DNA from: Xanthobacter autotrophicus Py2
GTDB taxonomy: Bacteria > Pseudomonadota > Alphaproteobacteria > Rhizobiales > Xanthobacteraceae
Direction of reading: 5' to 3'
Assembly (NCBI GenBank): GCA_000017645.1
Contig: CP000781.1
Location: 1,702,001 to 1,766,000, forward strand
DNA length: 64,000 nucleotides
Part shown: in pieces, positions 50,061 to 58,340 of the stretch
Numbering within the stretch: position 1 is the stretch's first letter
Layout: each line of letters begins with the position of its first letter
Program-made: the position numbers and the translations under genes
The notes under the pieces: model-generated
Seen by the model: only the letters and a program-made list of their open reading frames with translations
The model's database searches: none
What the model was told of the DNA's origin: nothing

Positions 50061-50951
50061 ATGAACGCTCTCCCGCTCGGCGCCCTGCGCGCCTTCGAGG
50101 CTGCCGCCCGCACCGGCTCGTTCCGCGCCGCGGCGGAGGAACTCGCCATCTCGCCAAGCGCGGTCAGCCACGCCATCCGCAAGCTGGAGGACCTGATGGG
50201 GGTCCCATTGTTCGAGCGGGAAGGGCGCATCGTGCGCCTCAATCCGGCGGGCGAGGCGCTTCAGCTCAGCGTTTCAACGGGTTTTGACGAATTGCGGCAC
50301 GGCATCGAGCAGGTCAGCGGCCGGGCCAGCAATCATCTGCGGCTGCACTGCGCGCCCAGCATGGCGGCTCAGTGGCTGATGCCACGGCTGCGCGGGCTCA
50401 TCGCCGAGCATCCGGGATTCGACATCCGCCTGTCCGCCAGTACGGATTATCCGCGTTTCCTGAATGATGAATTTGATGCGGACATCTGCTACGGCCCGCC
50501 CCGGCAGGAGGGCCTCACCGTCATTCCCCTCGGCGAGGAGACGGTGCGCCCGCTCTGCGCGCCGGAGATGGCGGCCGGCATCCGCATCCCGGCGGACCTC
50601 TACGACCATCCGCTGATCGAGAGCGAGCACAAGAGGCTGCGCTGGAATGCGTGGTTTCTCGCCAACGGCCTTGCCCCGCCGAGCCCGCGCGGCAGCCGCT
50701 TCGATCGCAGCTTCATGGCCATTGCGGCGGCGGTGGACGGGCTTGGCGTGACGCTGGAATCCACTCGCCTCGCCGAACGCGAGATCGCCGACGGCCGGTT
50801 GGTGGCGCCCCTCGACGGCGTCGCGCATGACTTGCGCTACCTGGGCCACTTCCTGGTTTTTCCGGCAAAGTCCAAGCCGCGCAAGGCGGTCCGCATCTTC
50901 GCCGACTGGCTGGCCCGGGAACTGGGGCTGAAGCCACCCCCCGCCCTGTGA
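50061..50951 (+). CDS. LysR-family regulator (GcvA-like)
   Basis: A 296-residue LysR protein. The HTH is LPLGALRAFEAAARTGSFRAAAEELAISPSAVSHAIRKLEDLMGVPLFERE, which is the GcvA/AmpR style. The ligand domain contains LRLHCAPSMAAQWLMPRL. It is divergent from the SDR gene and is the likely regulator of the cluster at 40036-49950. Confidence 0.88.
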   Translation: MNALPLGALRAFEAAARTGSFRAAAEELAISPSAVSHAIRKLEDLMGVPLFEREGRIVRLNPAGEALQLSVSTGFDELRHGIEQVSGRASNHLRLHCAPSMAAQWLMPRLRGLIAEHPGFDIRLSASTDYPRFLNDEFDADICYGPPRQEGLTVIPLGEETVRPLCAPEMAAGIRIPADLYDHPLIESEHKRLRWNAWFLANGLAPPSPRGSRFDRSFMAIAAAVDGLGVTLESTRLAEREIADGRLVAPLDGVAHDLRYLGHFLVFPAKSKPRKAVRIFADWLARELGLKPPPAL

Positions 50952-51240
50952 GGTCCACGAGGCCGCTCGGATCGGATCCCGCGCCCTGACACCGGAGCAT
51001 CGCGACACGGCTTGCGACAGTACGGTCGTCGATGCTCCGGGCTCGCTCCCGAGCTGCGGCGGGCTCGGGAGGAGGGGAAATGGAACCGGACGTGTTCAGG
51101 TCGAACCACGCCGGATAGCCAATCCACCTCTGGATCCAAGTCAGGAGACAATTTCCAATCCGACTGCGATGTCGTTCTCCTGGAATGGCTCTCTTGATTT
51201 TTCGAGCGAACGTGATGACCGTTCGCGCAACTTGGATATT

Positions 51241-51633
51241 CTAGTTGCGCGATACGCGAGCCGCAGTCTTCTCTGCCCGCCCAGGAAGCAGCCGCGCGTA
51301 GGATACCTCGTTGTTGTCGTTCCAGATGATCTTGTCGCCGCTCAATGCAACGAAGACACAGCTCCAGCTGATCTTTTTCGCGTTGTCTTCATCGTAGGCC
51401 AGGCACAGCTTGTTGCCGACGATGCGCCAGTAGCCCTGGTAGGCCTCGTGTTGATTGCGACCGTAGATCATGCCGTTGGGGCTCAGGTATTCGGCATAGA
51501 ATTCACCATCCTCGATGCCGACGACGGTGTTGCCGACCATCCGTGCGCGGAGTTCATCGGCGGTGAGTTCGAAGTCTGAAGCGTGGGCGCATGTCGCCAG
51601 AACGGCAATGGCCGCAGCAGCGAGAAGTCTCAT
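51241..51633 (-). CDS. Small exported protein of unknown function
   Basis: A 130-residue protein starting with a signal peptide (MRLLAAAAIAVLATCAHA). The mature part is rich in Trp/Tyr and beta-type segments (NTVVGIEDGEFYAEYLSPNGMIYG, YQGYWRIVGNKLCLAYDED, ISWSCVFVALSGDKIIWND). Two cysteines (LCLAYD and SWSCVF) could form a disulfide. I do not recognise the family. The GC content is lower than in the flanking operons. It is 15 bases after the DUF155-like gene with AAGAGGAGA upstream. Confidence 0.6.
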   Translation of the reverse strand: MRLLAAAAIAVLATCAHASDFELTADELRARMVGNTVVGIEDGEFYAEYLSPNGMIYGRNQHEAYQGYWRIVGNKLCLAYDEDNAKKISWSCVFVALSGDKIIWNDNNEVSYARLLPGRAEKTAARVSRN

Positions 51634-51648
51634 GACACGCTCTCCTCT

Positions 51649-52521
51649 TCAGTTGTGTGGGACGAATTGCTCGACGAGCGGATAGACGGTGGCGGCGAGT
51701 TCCAGCACCAGGACCGCGAGGATCCAGATTTCGATCCAGTTGCTCTTGGACCATTGGGACGCCTCGATGATCCGGGTGTTGAGGACCTCGTGATATTCGA
51801 AAGCGAAGTCGAGGGGTTCGGCGAGGGCTTCAAGGCGGTCATAGAGATCGGCCTGAAGGGCGAGTTCGGCGAAGAGCCGCTTCGAGCCTGGACTGAGAGT
51901 GGGATTGAGCTGTTCAAGCGCGGAGTCGTTGTGCAGCGCCTGGCTGTTCATCTCGGTCACGAGTTCGGTCATCCGGCCCACTTTGGTGCCATTGCGCCTG
52001 AGGTCGCCGGGATGGATGGTATGGGTCAGCTTCACGTTCCGGTTGATCGAAGCCCACACCTCGGGCATGTGGCGTTCGATGTCGCAGACGTTGCGTTCGA
52101 GGATCGTGAAACGGATGAGCGCGTCGCGGGCGTCCTCGAACTGGTCGGGGCTGGCGTAGATGATCGCGCGGGCGTTGGTCCAGACCACCCGTGCCGTCCG
52201 CAAACCCGCGCGAACCACACGCCCCCCGTCCTTCGGACCCTCCAGCGGGACGCCTTCCAGCCAGGCGTTGTCGCAGCCGTCGAACGCCAGAGGCGGCATC
52301 CACAGCAGGGCGAGGGAGCGTCCGCTGGTGTCATCAAACCGCGATGGCGGAGCGGTCGCATCTACAGGCTCGGCGACGACGAAAACCTTGCGCGGCTCCT
52401 CGACCGTGAAGACGTCCGCCTCACCGAGACCAGCCACCTGGCTGGGGGGCGCATCGAGAAAGCGCAGGCGCCATGCGCGGGCTTCGATCTCGACCGACGG
52501 ATTGGGAAGTGTCCTTTGCAT
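51649..52521 (-). CDS. Membrane-anchored protein with DUF155/RMD1-like C-terminus
   Basis: A 290-residue protein. The last 50 residues (LDFAFEYHEVLNTRIIEASQWSKSNWIEIWILAVLVLELAATVYPLVEQF) show a helical hairpin and a single C-terminal membrane segment, as in DUF155/RMD1 proteins. The rest is soluble with mixed alpha/beta character. The ATG at 52521 with GAAAGGGG upstream is chosen; a TTG at 52551 overlaps the stop of the gene before it. The family call is tentative and function is unknown. Confidence 0.5.
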   Translation of the reverse strand: MQRTLPNPSVEIEARAWRLRFLDAPPSQVAGLGEADVFTVEEPRKVFVVAEPVDATAPPSRFDDTSGRSLALLWMPPLAFDGCDNAWLEGVPLEGPKDGGRVVRAGLRTARVVWTNARAIIYASPDQFEDARDALIRFTILERNVCDIERHMPEVWASINRNVKLTHTIHPGDLRRNGTKVGRMTELVTEMNSQALHNDSALEQLNPTLSPGSKRLFAELALQADLYDRLEALAEPLDFAFEYHEVLNTRIIEASQWSKSNWIEIWILAVLVLELAATVYPLVEQFVPHN

Positions 52522-52547
52522 GACAGGGCCCCTTTCGTGTTCGGGCT

Positions 52548-54746
52548 TCAAGGCATCAGGGCGGCCCGGGCGGCCATGGGCCGGACGGGGACGCGATCGT
52601 CGTCATAAAGGTGCTCGGCGATGATCCGCGCGACCTCGGCGGCCGTGGCGATATCCCTCGAAGCGGTTTCCTGCCTGGCGTCGTAGGTGCAGTAGCGCAG
52701 GCACTCGGCATCCTCGAACCATTCGCTGGGCGCGACGCCGGCGCCCACCGAGAGCCGCCATGCGCTGTCCAGCTTGGCCGGATCGGCGAGGGCGAAGCGG
52801 AAGCCCAGGGACAACAGCAGGTCCGACCAGCCCCAGCGCGACGTCAGCGTCTTGATGCCGGTGAGCAGTTCGTGGCGTTCGATGACCTCGATGGGCAGGT
52901 CGCTGGTGACCGAGCCCAGGATGAAGCCGCGGGAGGCGACGCGCCGGATCTCGGTGATGACCTCTGTGAGCTGGTCGCGCTCGAGGCGGCACAGGCCGGT
53001 CTCGATGACCACGTCGAACGAGCCGTCGGGAAATGGCAGGCGCTGCGGGCAGATGCGCAGGTTGTGTCCGCGCAGCCGGTGCGGGGTGCCTTCCCAGGCG
53101 GCGCGGCAGGGCTCGACGCCGATGGCATCGAATCCGAGCGCCCGCAGGTCCGACAACAGCTTGCCGGAGCCCGAGCCGAAATGCAGGATTCGCGCGCCGG
53201 GCTGCACGCCCCATGCGGCTTCCATGATCTCGGCCAGGTAGCTGCCGTTGAGTGCCCCGTTGCGGCTCGCATCGCTCCGGGCGGATTCCGCGACTTCGGC
53301 GGGCCGGTCGCGGCGTGGAGCGGGGGGCGCGAACTGGGCGCGCCGCCGCGCCATGACCTCGCTGACGATGATATCGGAGGCGGCATCGGCCGAATCCAGG
53401 ACGCCGTTGAGCGTCGCGTCGAACATGTAGTCGCCCACCACCAGAAGGCCGGGATACTGCTTGGCGGCCGGGCGGTGGTTCACATAGGCGCTGCGGACCG
53501 GATAGCCGCCGGGGATCGCATTCACCGATGCCATCCAGCGATGGATCCTGCGATCGACCAGAAGTCGGCGCGCGTCCCCGAAGGCCGGCGGCAGGGCGTC
53601 GAGGCACAGGCGCTCGATGTCCTCGTCGCTCATGTTGGCAAGGCCCAGGGCGGCATTGCCGGCGATGAGGAAGCCCAGAGCGCCCCACGGTCCGATGGGG
53701 GTGCGCGCGCCCTCGTCGTAGGCGCAGCATCCGTCGAACGCATCGAGCATCCACCAGGCCCCGGAGATGTGTTCGCGCCAGAACGGGCGCTCGAACAGCA
53801 GCGTGGCACGCAGGTAGTGACCGGGCCGGTCGAAGTAGTTGATGTGCTGGTCCATGGCCGCCTTGAGGTGCGGCGAGCGCCAGTCGATGATGGACAGGGC
53901 GGTCAGGGGCAGGCAGACCACCACATAGTCCACCACCTCATGCTCGATGGCGCCGTGGGTGCAGATGTCCAGCTGGAAGCGTCCGTCGAACAGCGGCTTC
54001 ACCGACTTCACCGTGGCGCCGAGATGGACCTCCGCGTCGATCAGCTCGCACAAGCCGTCCACGATCTGCTCGTTGCCGCCGACCACGGAGAAGACATCCA
54101 TGTATCCGGGTACATCCATCAAGACGTTCTTGAGGAATGTCAGGCCGTTGGTCAGATGCGGCGGGGCGGCGACGTCGCTGTGCGCCATGATGCGCACGTA
54201 ACGCCGGGCGGCATCATTGGTGATCTCGTTATAGAGTGTTTCCTCGCCCGACTTGCGGGCCCAGGAGTGGTGGTTGTCCACGTTGCGGGTGCTGGCGTAG
54301 AAGTCATCCACGCTGAGCAATTCCGCGCATTTCTGCTTGAAGTGGACCACCTGGTCCCGCGCTTCCGATCCGAAGACCGCTCCCAGATGCTCCACATCGT
54401 GGATGATCTGTCCGTCGAGGATGCAGGAGCCGCCGGCGATGTGCCGGATTTCAAGGCCGAGCTCGGTCTCGATCAAATAGCGGAGGGGATCGGGGCCGAG
54501 GGAGGAATAATCGTAGATCTCCGCCACGCCGGCCTCGTAGGGCCCGACGCCGGCGAACTCGCCGGTGACGATCTTGCCACCAAGGCGCTCGCTCGCTTCA
54601 AAGATCTTGATTCTGCATGCGTCACCGAGCTTGTCGGTGAGGTGCCGGGCGCTGAATAGCCCCCCCGGTCCACCTCCTATGATCGCGACAGTGCAGGGTT
54701 CGGCAGTCTCTCGGCAATACTTGGCAGGAGATGGCGCATACCGCAT
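52548..54746 (-). CDS. Flavin amine-oxidase-like protein fused to a class I methyltransferase
   Basis: A 732-residue two-domain protein. Residues about 18-460 are an FAD/NAD(P)-binding oxidoreductase (VAIIGGGPGGLFSARHL, EASERLGGKIV, VVGGNEQIVDGL and a C-terminal GLLVVGDYMFDATLNGVLDSADAAS). Residues about 500-690 are a SAM-dependent methyltransferase (ARILHFGSGSGKLLSDLRALGFDAIGVEP, FPDGSFDVVIETGL). A short Arg/Pro linker joins them. It suggests oxidation and methylation of one metabolite. The AAGGAGG site supports the start. It heads a three-gene unit. Confidence 0.75.
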   Translation of the reverse strand: MRYAPSPAKYCRETAEPCTVAIIGGGPGGLFSARHLTDKLGDACRIKIFEASERLGGKIVTGEFAGVGPYEAGVAEIYDYSSLGPDPLRYLIETELGLEIRHIAGGSCILDGQIIHDVEHLGAVFGSEARDQVVHFKQKCAELLSVDDFYASTRNVDNHHSWARKSGEETLYNEITNDAARRYVRIMAHSDVAAPPHLTNGLTFLKNVLMDVPGYMDVFSVVGGNEQIVDGLCELIDAEVHLGATVKSVKPLFDGRFQLDICTHGAIEHEVVDYVVVCLPLTALSIIDWRSPHLKAAMDQHINYFDRPGHYLRATLLFERPFWREHISGAWWMLDAFDGCCAYDEGARTPIGPWGALGFLIAGNAALGLANMSDEDIERLCLDALPPAFGDARRLLVDRRIHRWMASVNAIPGGYPVRSAYVNHRPAAKQYPGLLVVGDYMFDATLNGVLDSADAASDIIVSEVMARRRAQFAPPAPRRDRPAEVAESARSDASRNGALNGSYLAEIMEAAWGVQPGARILHFGSGSGKLLSDLRALGFDAIGVEPCRAAWEGTPHRLRGHNLRICPQRLPFPDGSFDVVIETGLCRLERDQLTEVITEIRRVASRGFILGSVTSDLPIEVIERHELLTGIKTLTSRWGWSDLLLSLGFRFALADPAKLDSAWRLSVGAGVAPSEWFEDAECLRYCTYDARQETASRDIATAAEVARIIAEHLYDDDRVPVRPMAARAALMP

Positions 54747-55494
54747 TTCGGCCTCCTTCGTGCAGCCGATACTTTCAGGTCCGAAGGCGAAATCGGCGAC
54801 GCAGTGTTCCGGGGCATTCGGTTCTCGAAGAGGGCACGCGTCGCATGTCGCTCCTGACGGGTGCAGGTGCGTCGCGTCCTTTTCTGAACTAGTGCTTGCG
54901 GGGTCGCGCCGTGTCGCAGACGTCCTTCGGGGCAGGCCAAGCGGGCTTGCCTGAACGAAAGGTCTTCATCTGGACCGAGAGTGGGTCGGCATCCTCGTTT
55001 CGGTTTTTGTTGCTCTTGTCTCGACTGAAAGATTCATAGCACCAGCAAACTGAGCAAGAAACTGCCGTGTGAATATGTCAAAATTGCCATAATTTGAACA
55101 TTTTCGCATTATGCTCGCAATTGCGAGATTCGAGCCATGGTCGCGTTCGGGGCGGTCCCATGGCGTATAAAAGTACCGGTGATTACGTAGGGAAATGTGT
55201 GTCCAACTACCGGTAAACAATGGGTTTCGTAGTTGGCAATCGCGAGAACGTGAACCTCGGCCGGTGCCTGAATGCCGGTATCAGCCGGTGCACGAGGCGC
55301 ACTGAAATGCCGAAGGTCAAGTTGCTGCTAAAATCGGCGTCCCGCTCTACCGCCGCGAGGGGGTGGCAGGGGAGGTCTGCGCAGAAAGTGCCCCGCAGGT
55401 GGGGCGTTCGGGGCGCGCTTGGGGGGAGTGCTCTTGCGGGGGAGGAGCCGCGAGTGGCGGGCCGGATCGGGATCCGGCCCGAAAGGCAACGGTA
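54747..55494. other. 748-base stretch without a recognised gene
   Basis: It is AT-richer than its surroundings between about 55000 and 55230, with runs such as TGTCAAAATTGCC and GGCGTATAAAAGTACC. It contains a 14-base perfect palindrome (55114-55127) and two ACCGGT palindromes (around 55177 and 55209). It should hold the promoter of the flavoprotein operon. No convincing open frame is seen on either strand; a non-coding RNA cannot be excluded. Confidence 0.5.
55114..55127. promoter_or_regulatory. 14-base perfect palindrome
   Basis: CTCGCAATTGCGAG is fully self-complementary and lies in the AT-rich part of the large gap. A partial match (GGCAATCGCGAGAAC) occurs at about 55235. It looks like a dimeric repressor site. 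Confidence 0.5.
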
Positions 55495-55755
55495 TCAGCG
55501 CGGCGCGGGGGCAGCACCAGGCCGGGGCTTCAGGGTCCGCTTCGGCGCGGCGATGAGACCTTCGCGCTGGGCCTTCTTGCGCGCAGCCTTGCGGGTGCGC
55601 CGCACGGCTTCGGCCGCTTCGCGGACACGGCGCTCGGAGGGCTTCTCATACGCCTTGCGCTGCTTCATCTCGCGGAAAATGCCTTCCCGCTGCATGCGCT
55701 TCTTCAGGACTTTCAGGGCCTGTTCGATATTGTTGTCTCTGACGAGTACCTGCAA
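55495..55755 (-). CDS. rpsU: 30S ribosomal protein S21
   Basis: An 86-residue protein matching S21 along its whole length ([66 protein letters not shown]), with a basic Pro-rich tail. The open frame begins at 55854, but the S21 start matches the TTG at 55755, with GGAAC upstream. S21 lies at the mRNA exit of the small subunit and helps initiation. Alphaproteobacteria often have more than one copy. Confidence 0.92.
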   Translation of the reverse strand: MQVLVRDNNIEQALKVLKKRMQREGIFREMKQRKAYEKPSERRVREAAEAVRRTRKAARKKAQREGLIAAPKRTLKPRPGAAPAPR

Positions 55756-55886
55756 AACGGTTCCAATCTGAGGGTTGCCGCGAATCCCCGGCCGCAACGC
55801 GACCGCTCGCTCGAGGGCTCCCGGCATCATACCGGAAAGTGGGCGTCTTAGCACATGTGCCGCGATTTACCGCATCGGCGCACGAT

Positions 55887-57266
55887 TTATCCGTGCATTC
55901 CGATGATCGCCGGCGGCAGATGGGCCCGATGCCGGGCCGACATGGCGCCATAAAGGCTTTCCAGGTCCGCCGTATAGGCTGTCACGTCGAAGAGCGGCGC
56001 GGTCAGCCTGTTCGCCGCGAGACGGGCGCGCACATCCGCAAGGCGCTCCTCATCCGTGGCCAGGGTGTAGGCGAGGTCGAAATAGGCATCCGGACTGTCG
56101 GTTACGAGATCCGGCAAGCCGATGGCATGAAGGATGCTGCCCGCGACCCGGGAGGGAAAGGTGTCCCCGGGGCAGGTCACGAACGGCAGGCCGACCCAAA
56201 GAGCATCGCTGGCGGTGGTGTGGGCGTTGAACGGGGAGGTGTCCAGCATCAGGTCGGCGAGCTGGAGCCGCCGCAGGTGCTCCGCCTGGCCCATGTTGGC
56301 ACCGAAGACGAGGCGGCGGGCATCGATGCCCCGTGCGATGGCCTCGCTGCGCAGGTTCCCGGCGGCATGGGGGGTGTCGAGCAGCCACAGCACGCTGTCG
56401 GGCACGCAGGCGAGGAGCCGGCACCAGATGTCGAACATTTGGGGGGAAATCTTGTAGGGCTGGTTGAAGCAGCAGAAGACGAAGCCGTCGGCCGGCAGTC
56501 CGGCCTCCCGCCGCGAGGGCCTGTCGCCCACGGGCGTGCGCCTGCCGTGAGGATGGTAGGTGTTCCGCATGTAGGCGAAGGCCTCGGAATAGAAGGCAGC
56601 GCTCGCGGGGGGCGTCAGGAATGGGTCGGTGATGACGTAGTCGCAAATGCCCGCGCCCATGGTGCCTGGATAGCCGAGGTAATTAACCACCACTGGCGCC
56701 GGCCGCAGAAGGGCGATGCCGGAGCGGGCCTGAGAGGTGAAGCCCTTCAGGTCGATGAGGATATCCACCGCGTCGTCATAGATGAGCTGCGCCGCGGCGT
56801 TGTCGGCCATGGCGGAGATGTCCACGAAGCGGTCGCAGGCCGCCATCAGCCGGCGGCGCATGGGCAGCCCGTCGTCGGCGCCGAATGAATAGGCATGGAC
56901 CTCGAAGGCGTCGCGGTCATGCGCCTCCAGAACCTCGATCAGGAGATGGGCGGTCGCGTGTTCGTGAAAGTCGTTGGAGAGGTAGCCGAGCCGGATCTTG
57001 TGCCGCTCTTTGCGCTTCTCAGAGGGTTGGAAGCTGAAGGCGAGGGCATCGCGCTCAAGCTGCGCAGCCACCCGCCGCTCGCGGGTCCACAGTTCCGAGC
57101 ATGTGCGCTGGTCGCTTGCGCTCATGCCCGGCACCGAAAGCAGGTGGAACGGCGAGAGATGGTGGCCCTGGCCTTCCGCGAGCACAGCGGCGAGGTCCGT
57201 GTCGTCGGCGGCAAGGTCCGCCCACTCGCACATATGCCGCCTGCGTCCGAATGTGTTCGAGCCCAT
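55887..57266 (-). CDS. O-GlcNAc transferase-like glycosyltransferase (GT41 catalytic region, no TPR)
   Basis: A 459-residue protein with the two Rossmann halves of the SPINDLY/OGT family (KIRLGYLSNDFHEHATAHLLIEVLEAHDRDAFEVHAYSFG, VDILIDLKGFT, VNYLGYPGTMGAGICDYVITDPFLTPP, and FNAHTTASDALWVGLPFVTCPGDTFPSRVAGSIL). The usual N-terminal TPR repeats are missing; only about 70 residues precede the catalytic region. It may glycosylate a specific protein, for example an exported or flagellar one. The start at 57266 has AGGAGGGG upstream. Confidence 0.85.
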   Translation of the reverse strand: MGSNTFGRRRHMCEWADLAADDTDLAAVLAEGQGHHLSPFHLLSVPGMSASDQRTCSELWTRERRVAAQLERDALAFSFQPSEKRKERHKIRLGYLSNDFHEHATAHLLIEVLEAHDRDAFEVHAYSFGADDGLPMRRRLMAACDRFVDISAMADNAAAQLIYDDAVDILIDLKGFTSQARSGIALLRPAPVVVNYLGYPGTMGAGICDYVITDPFLTPPASAAFYSEAFAYMRNTYHPHGRRTPVGDRPSRREAGLPADGFVFCCFNQPYKISPQMFDIWCRLLACVPDSVLWLLDTPHAAGNLRSEAIARGIDARRLVFGANMGQAEHLRRLQLADLMLDTSPFNAHTTASDALWVGLPFVTCPGDTFPSRVAGSILHAIGLPDLVTDSPDAYFDLAYTLATDEERLADVRARLAANRLTAPLFDVTAYTADLESLYGAMSARHRAHLPPAIIGMHG

Positions 57267-57406
57267 GTGTCGAGGCCCCTCCTGCCCGATGTCATTCGCC
57301 CCGGCGGCTTCGCGGGGCATCTTTCGCGCAGGGCGGGGGGTCGCAGACCTGCCGCCTCGAATGTCAGATGGTATAAAGAAGCAAGAAATGGACCGTGCAG
57401 ATAGCT

Positions 57407-58210
57407 TTAACTGGCCAGTGGTCCAGGAGACTGCTCCGGTGGGCAGGTTTCCAGCGCCGAGGCGAGGACGCGGGCCATACGCTCGGCCCAGTCGGTCTGC
57501 CCGGCGGGCTCGATGATCAGGTCCTGGCGGATCTCGATGCCGGTATGGAGCAATCCGCGGCGCTCGCCGTGGACGGGGATAGTATAATCTGTCGTGTCAT
57601 CGACACTGTATGGCTCGTTGTCGCCAACGATGAGGCCGCTTTCCTGTCGGAGCGCCGCCAGGATGGCACTCGCAAAGCGGGTATCGCGATTGTAGAGAAC
57701 CCCCACGTGCCAGGGCCGCGCCACGCCGTGATAGGACGGCGTGAAGCTGTGCATGGCGATGAGCACGGTGGGCCGGCCGGCCTTCGCCCTCTCGTCAAGT
57801 TCAGCGGCGATGCGCGCATGGTAGGGCCGGAAGAAATCGCGCTCGCGCAGGGTCCGTTCCGCTTCGCCAAGGCCAAGGTTGCCGGGGATGGGCGTCGCCT
57901 CGCTCTGCTGGGGGATGGAAGAGGGAACGGAAGGCGGGCGGTTACAGTCGATGATGAGCCGCGAGTAATTCTGCTGTATGAGGGTAGCGTCGAGTCGTTC
58001 CGCCAGCGTTCGGCACACGCCCGCAATGCCGATATCCCAGGCGATGTGACGCACTCGATCCGCCTCGGAAATGCCGAGCCGGCCCATTGATCGCGGAAAG
58101 GCATTGCCCGCATGGTCCGCGACAATGAGGAACGCGGAAGCTCCTTCCGCATTGAACACTGTGACAGGCGGCATCTCGTCGTCCGCCAGCAGGGATACCG
58201 TTCGGTCCAA
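57407..58210 (-). CDS. N-formylglutamate amidohydrolase-like protein (HutG/FGase family)
   Basis: A 267-residue protein of the FGase family (FLIVADHAGNAFPRSMGRLGISEADRVRHIAWDIGIAGV, LIIDCNRPP, VLIAMHSFTPSYHGVARPWHVGVLYNRD, and GERRGLLHTGIEIRQDLI). Metal-binding His and Asp are expected in ADHAGN, DCNR and MHSF. It may hydrolyse N-formyl or N-acyl amino acids. The start is uncertain; the TTG at 58210 has AGGA 6 bases upstream. The frame continues to 58342, overlapping the divergent gene start. Confidence 0.78.
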   Translation of the reverse strand: MDRTVSLLADDEMPPVTVFNAEGASAFLIVADHAGNAFPRSMGRLGISEADRVRHIAWDIGIAGVCRTLAERLDATLIQQNYSRLIIDCNRPPSVPSSIPQQSEATPIPGNLGLGEAERTLRERDFFRPYHARIAAELDERAKAGRPTVLIAMHSFTPSYHGVARPWHVGVLYNRDTRFASAILAALRQESGLIVGDNEPYSVDDTTDYTIPVHGERRGLLHTGIEIRQDLIIEPAGQTDWAERMARVLASALETCPPEQSPGPLAS

Positions 58211-58340
58211 ATCAGTCCTCACGCCTGCGCGGCGACACCGGTCGCCTGCGCTGTTCCCGAAGTTGCCGCTTTCCAGTTGCCGCGAGCCATAGCAGACATC
58301 CGCGCGTTCTGCTCGCGCAAACCCAAAAAGGTTCCCATCC

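Noticed and set aside
40036..50951. Assignment of the transketolase cluster to the sulfoquinovose or apiose pathway
   Set aside because: The required isomerases, kinases or sulfoacetaldehyde/isethionate enzymes are absent; only the split transketolase matches.
54966..55220. Minus-strand 84-codon frame in the large gap
   Set aside because: Codon use is unlike the neighbours, there is no ribosome site, and it reads through the palindrome and the AT-rich promoter-like part.
55756..55854. An N-terminal extension of S21 from 55854
   Set aside because: S21 proteins of related bacteria begin at the QVLVRDNN segment; the extra 33 residues have no counterpart.
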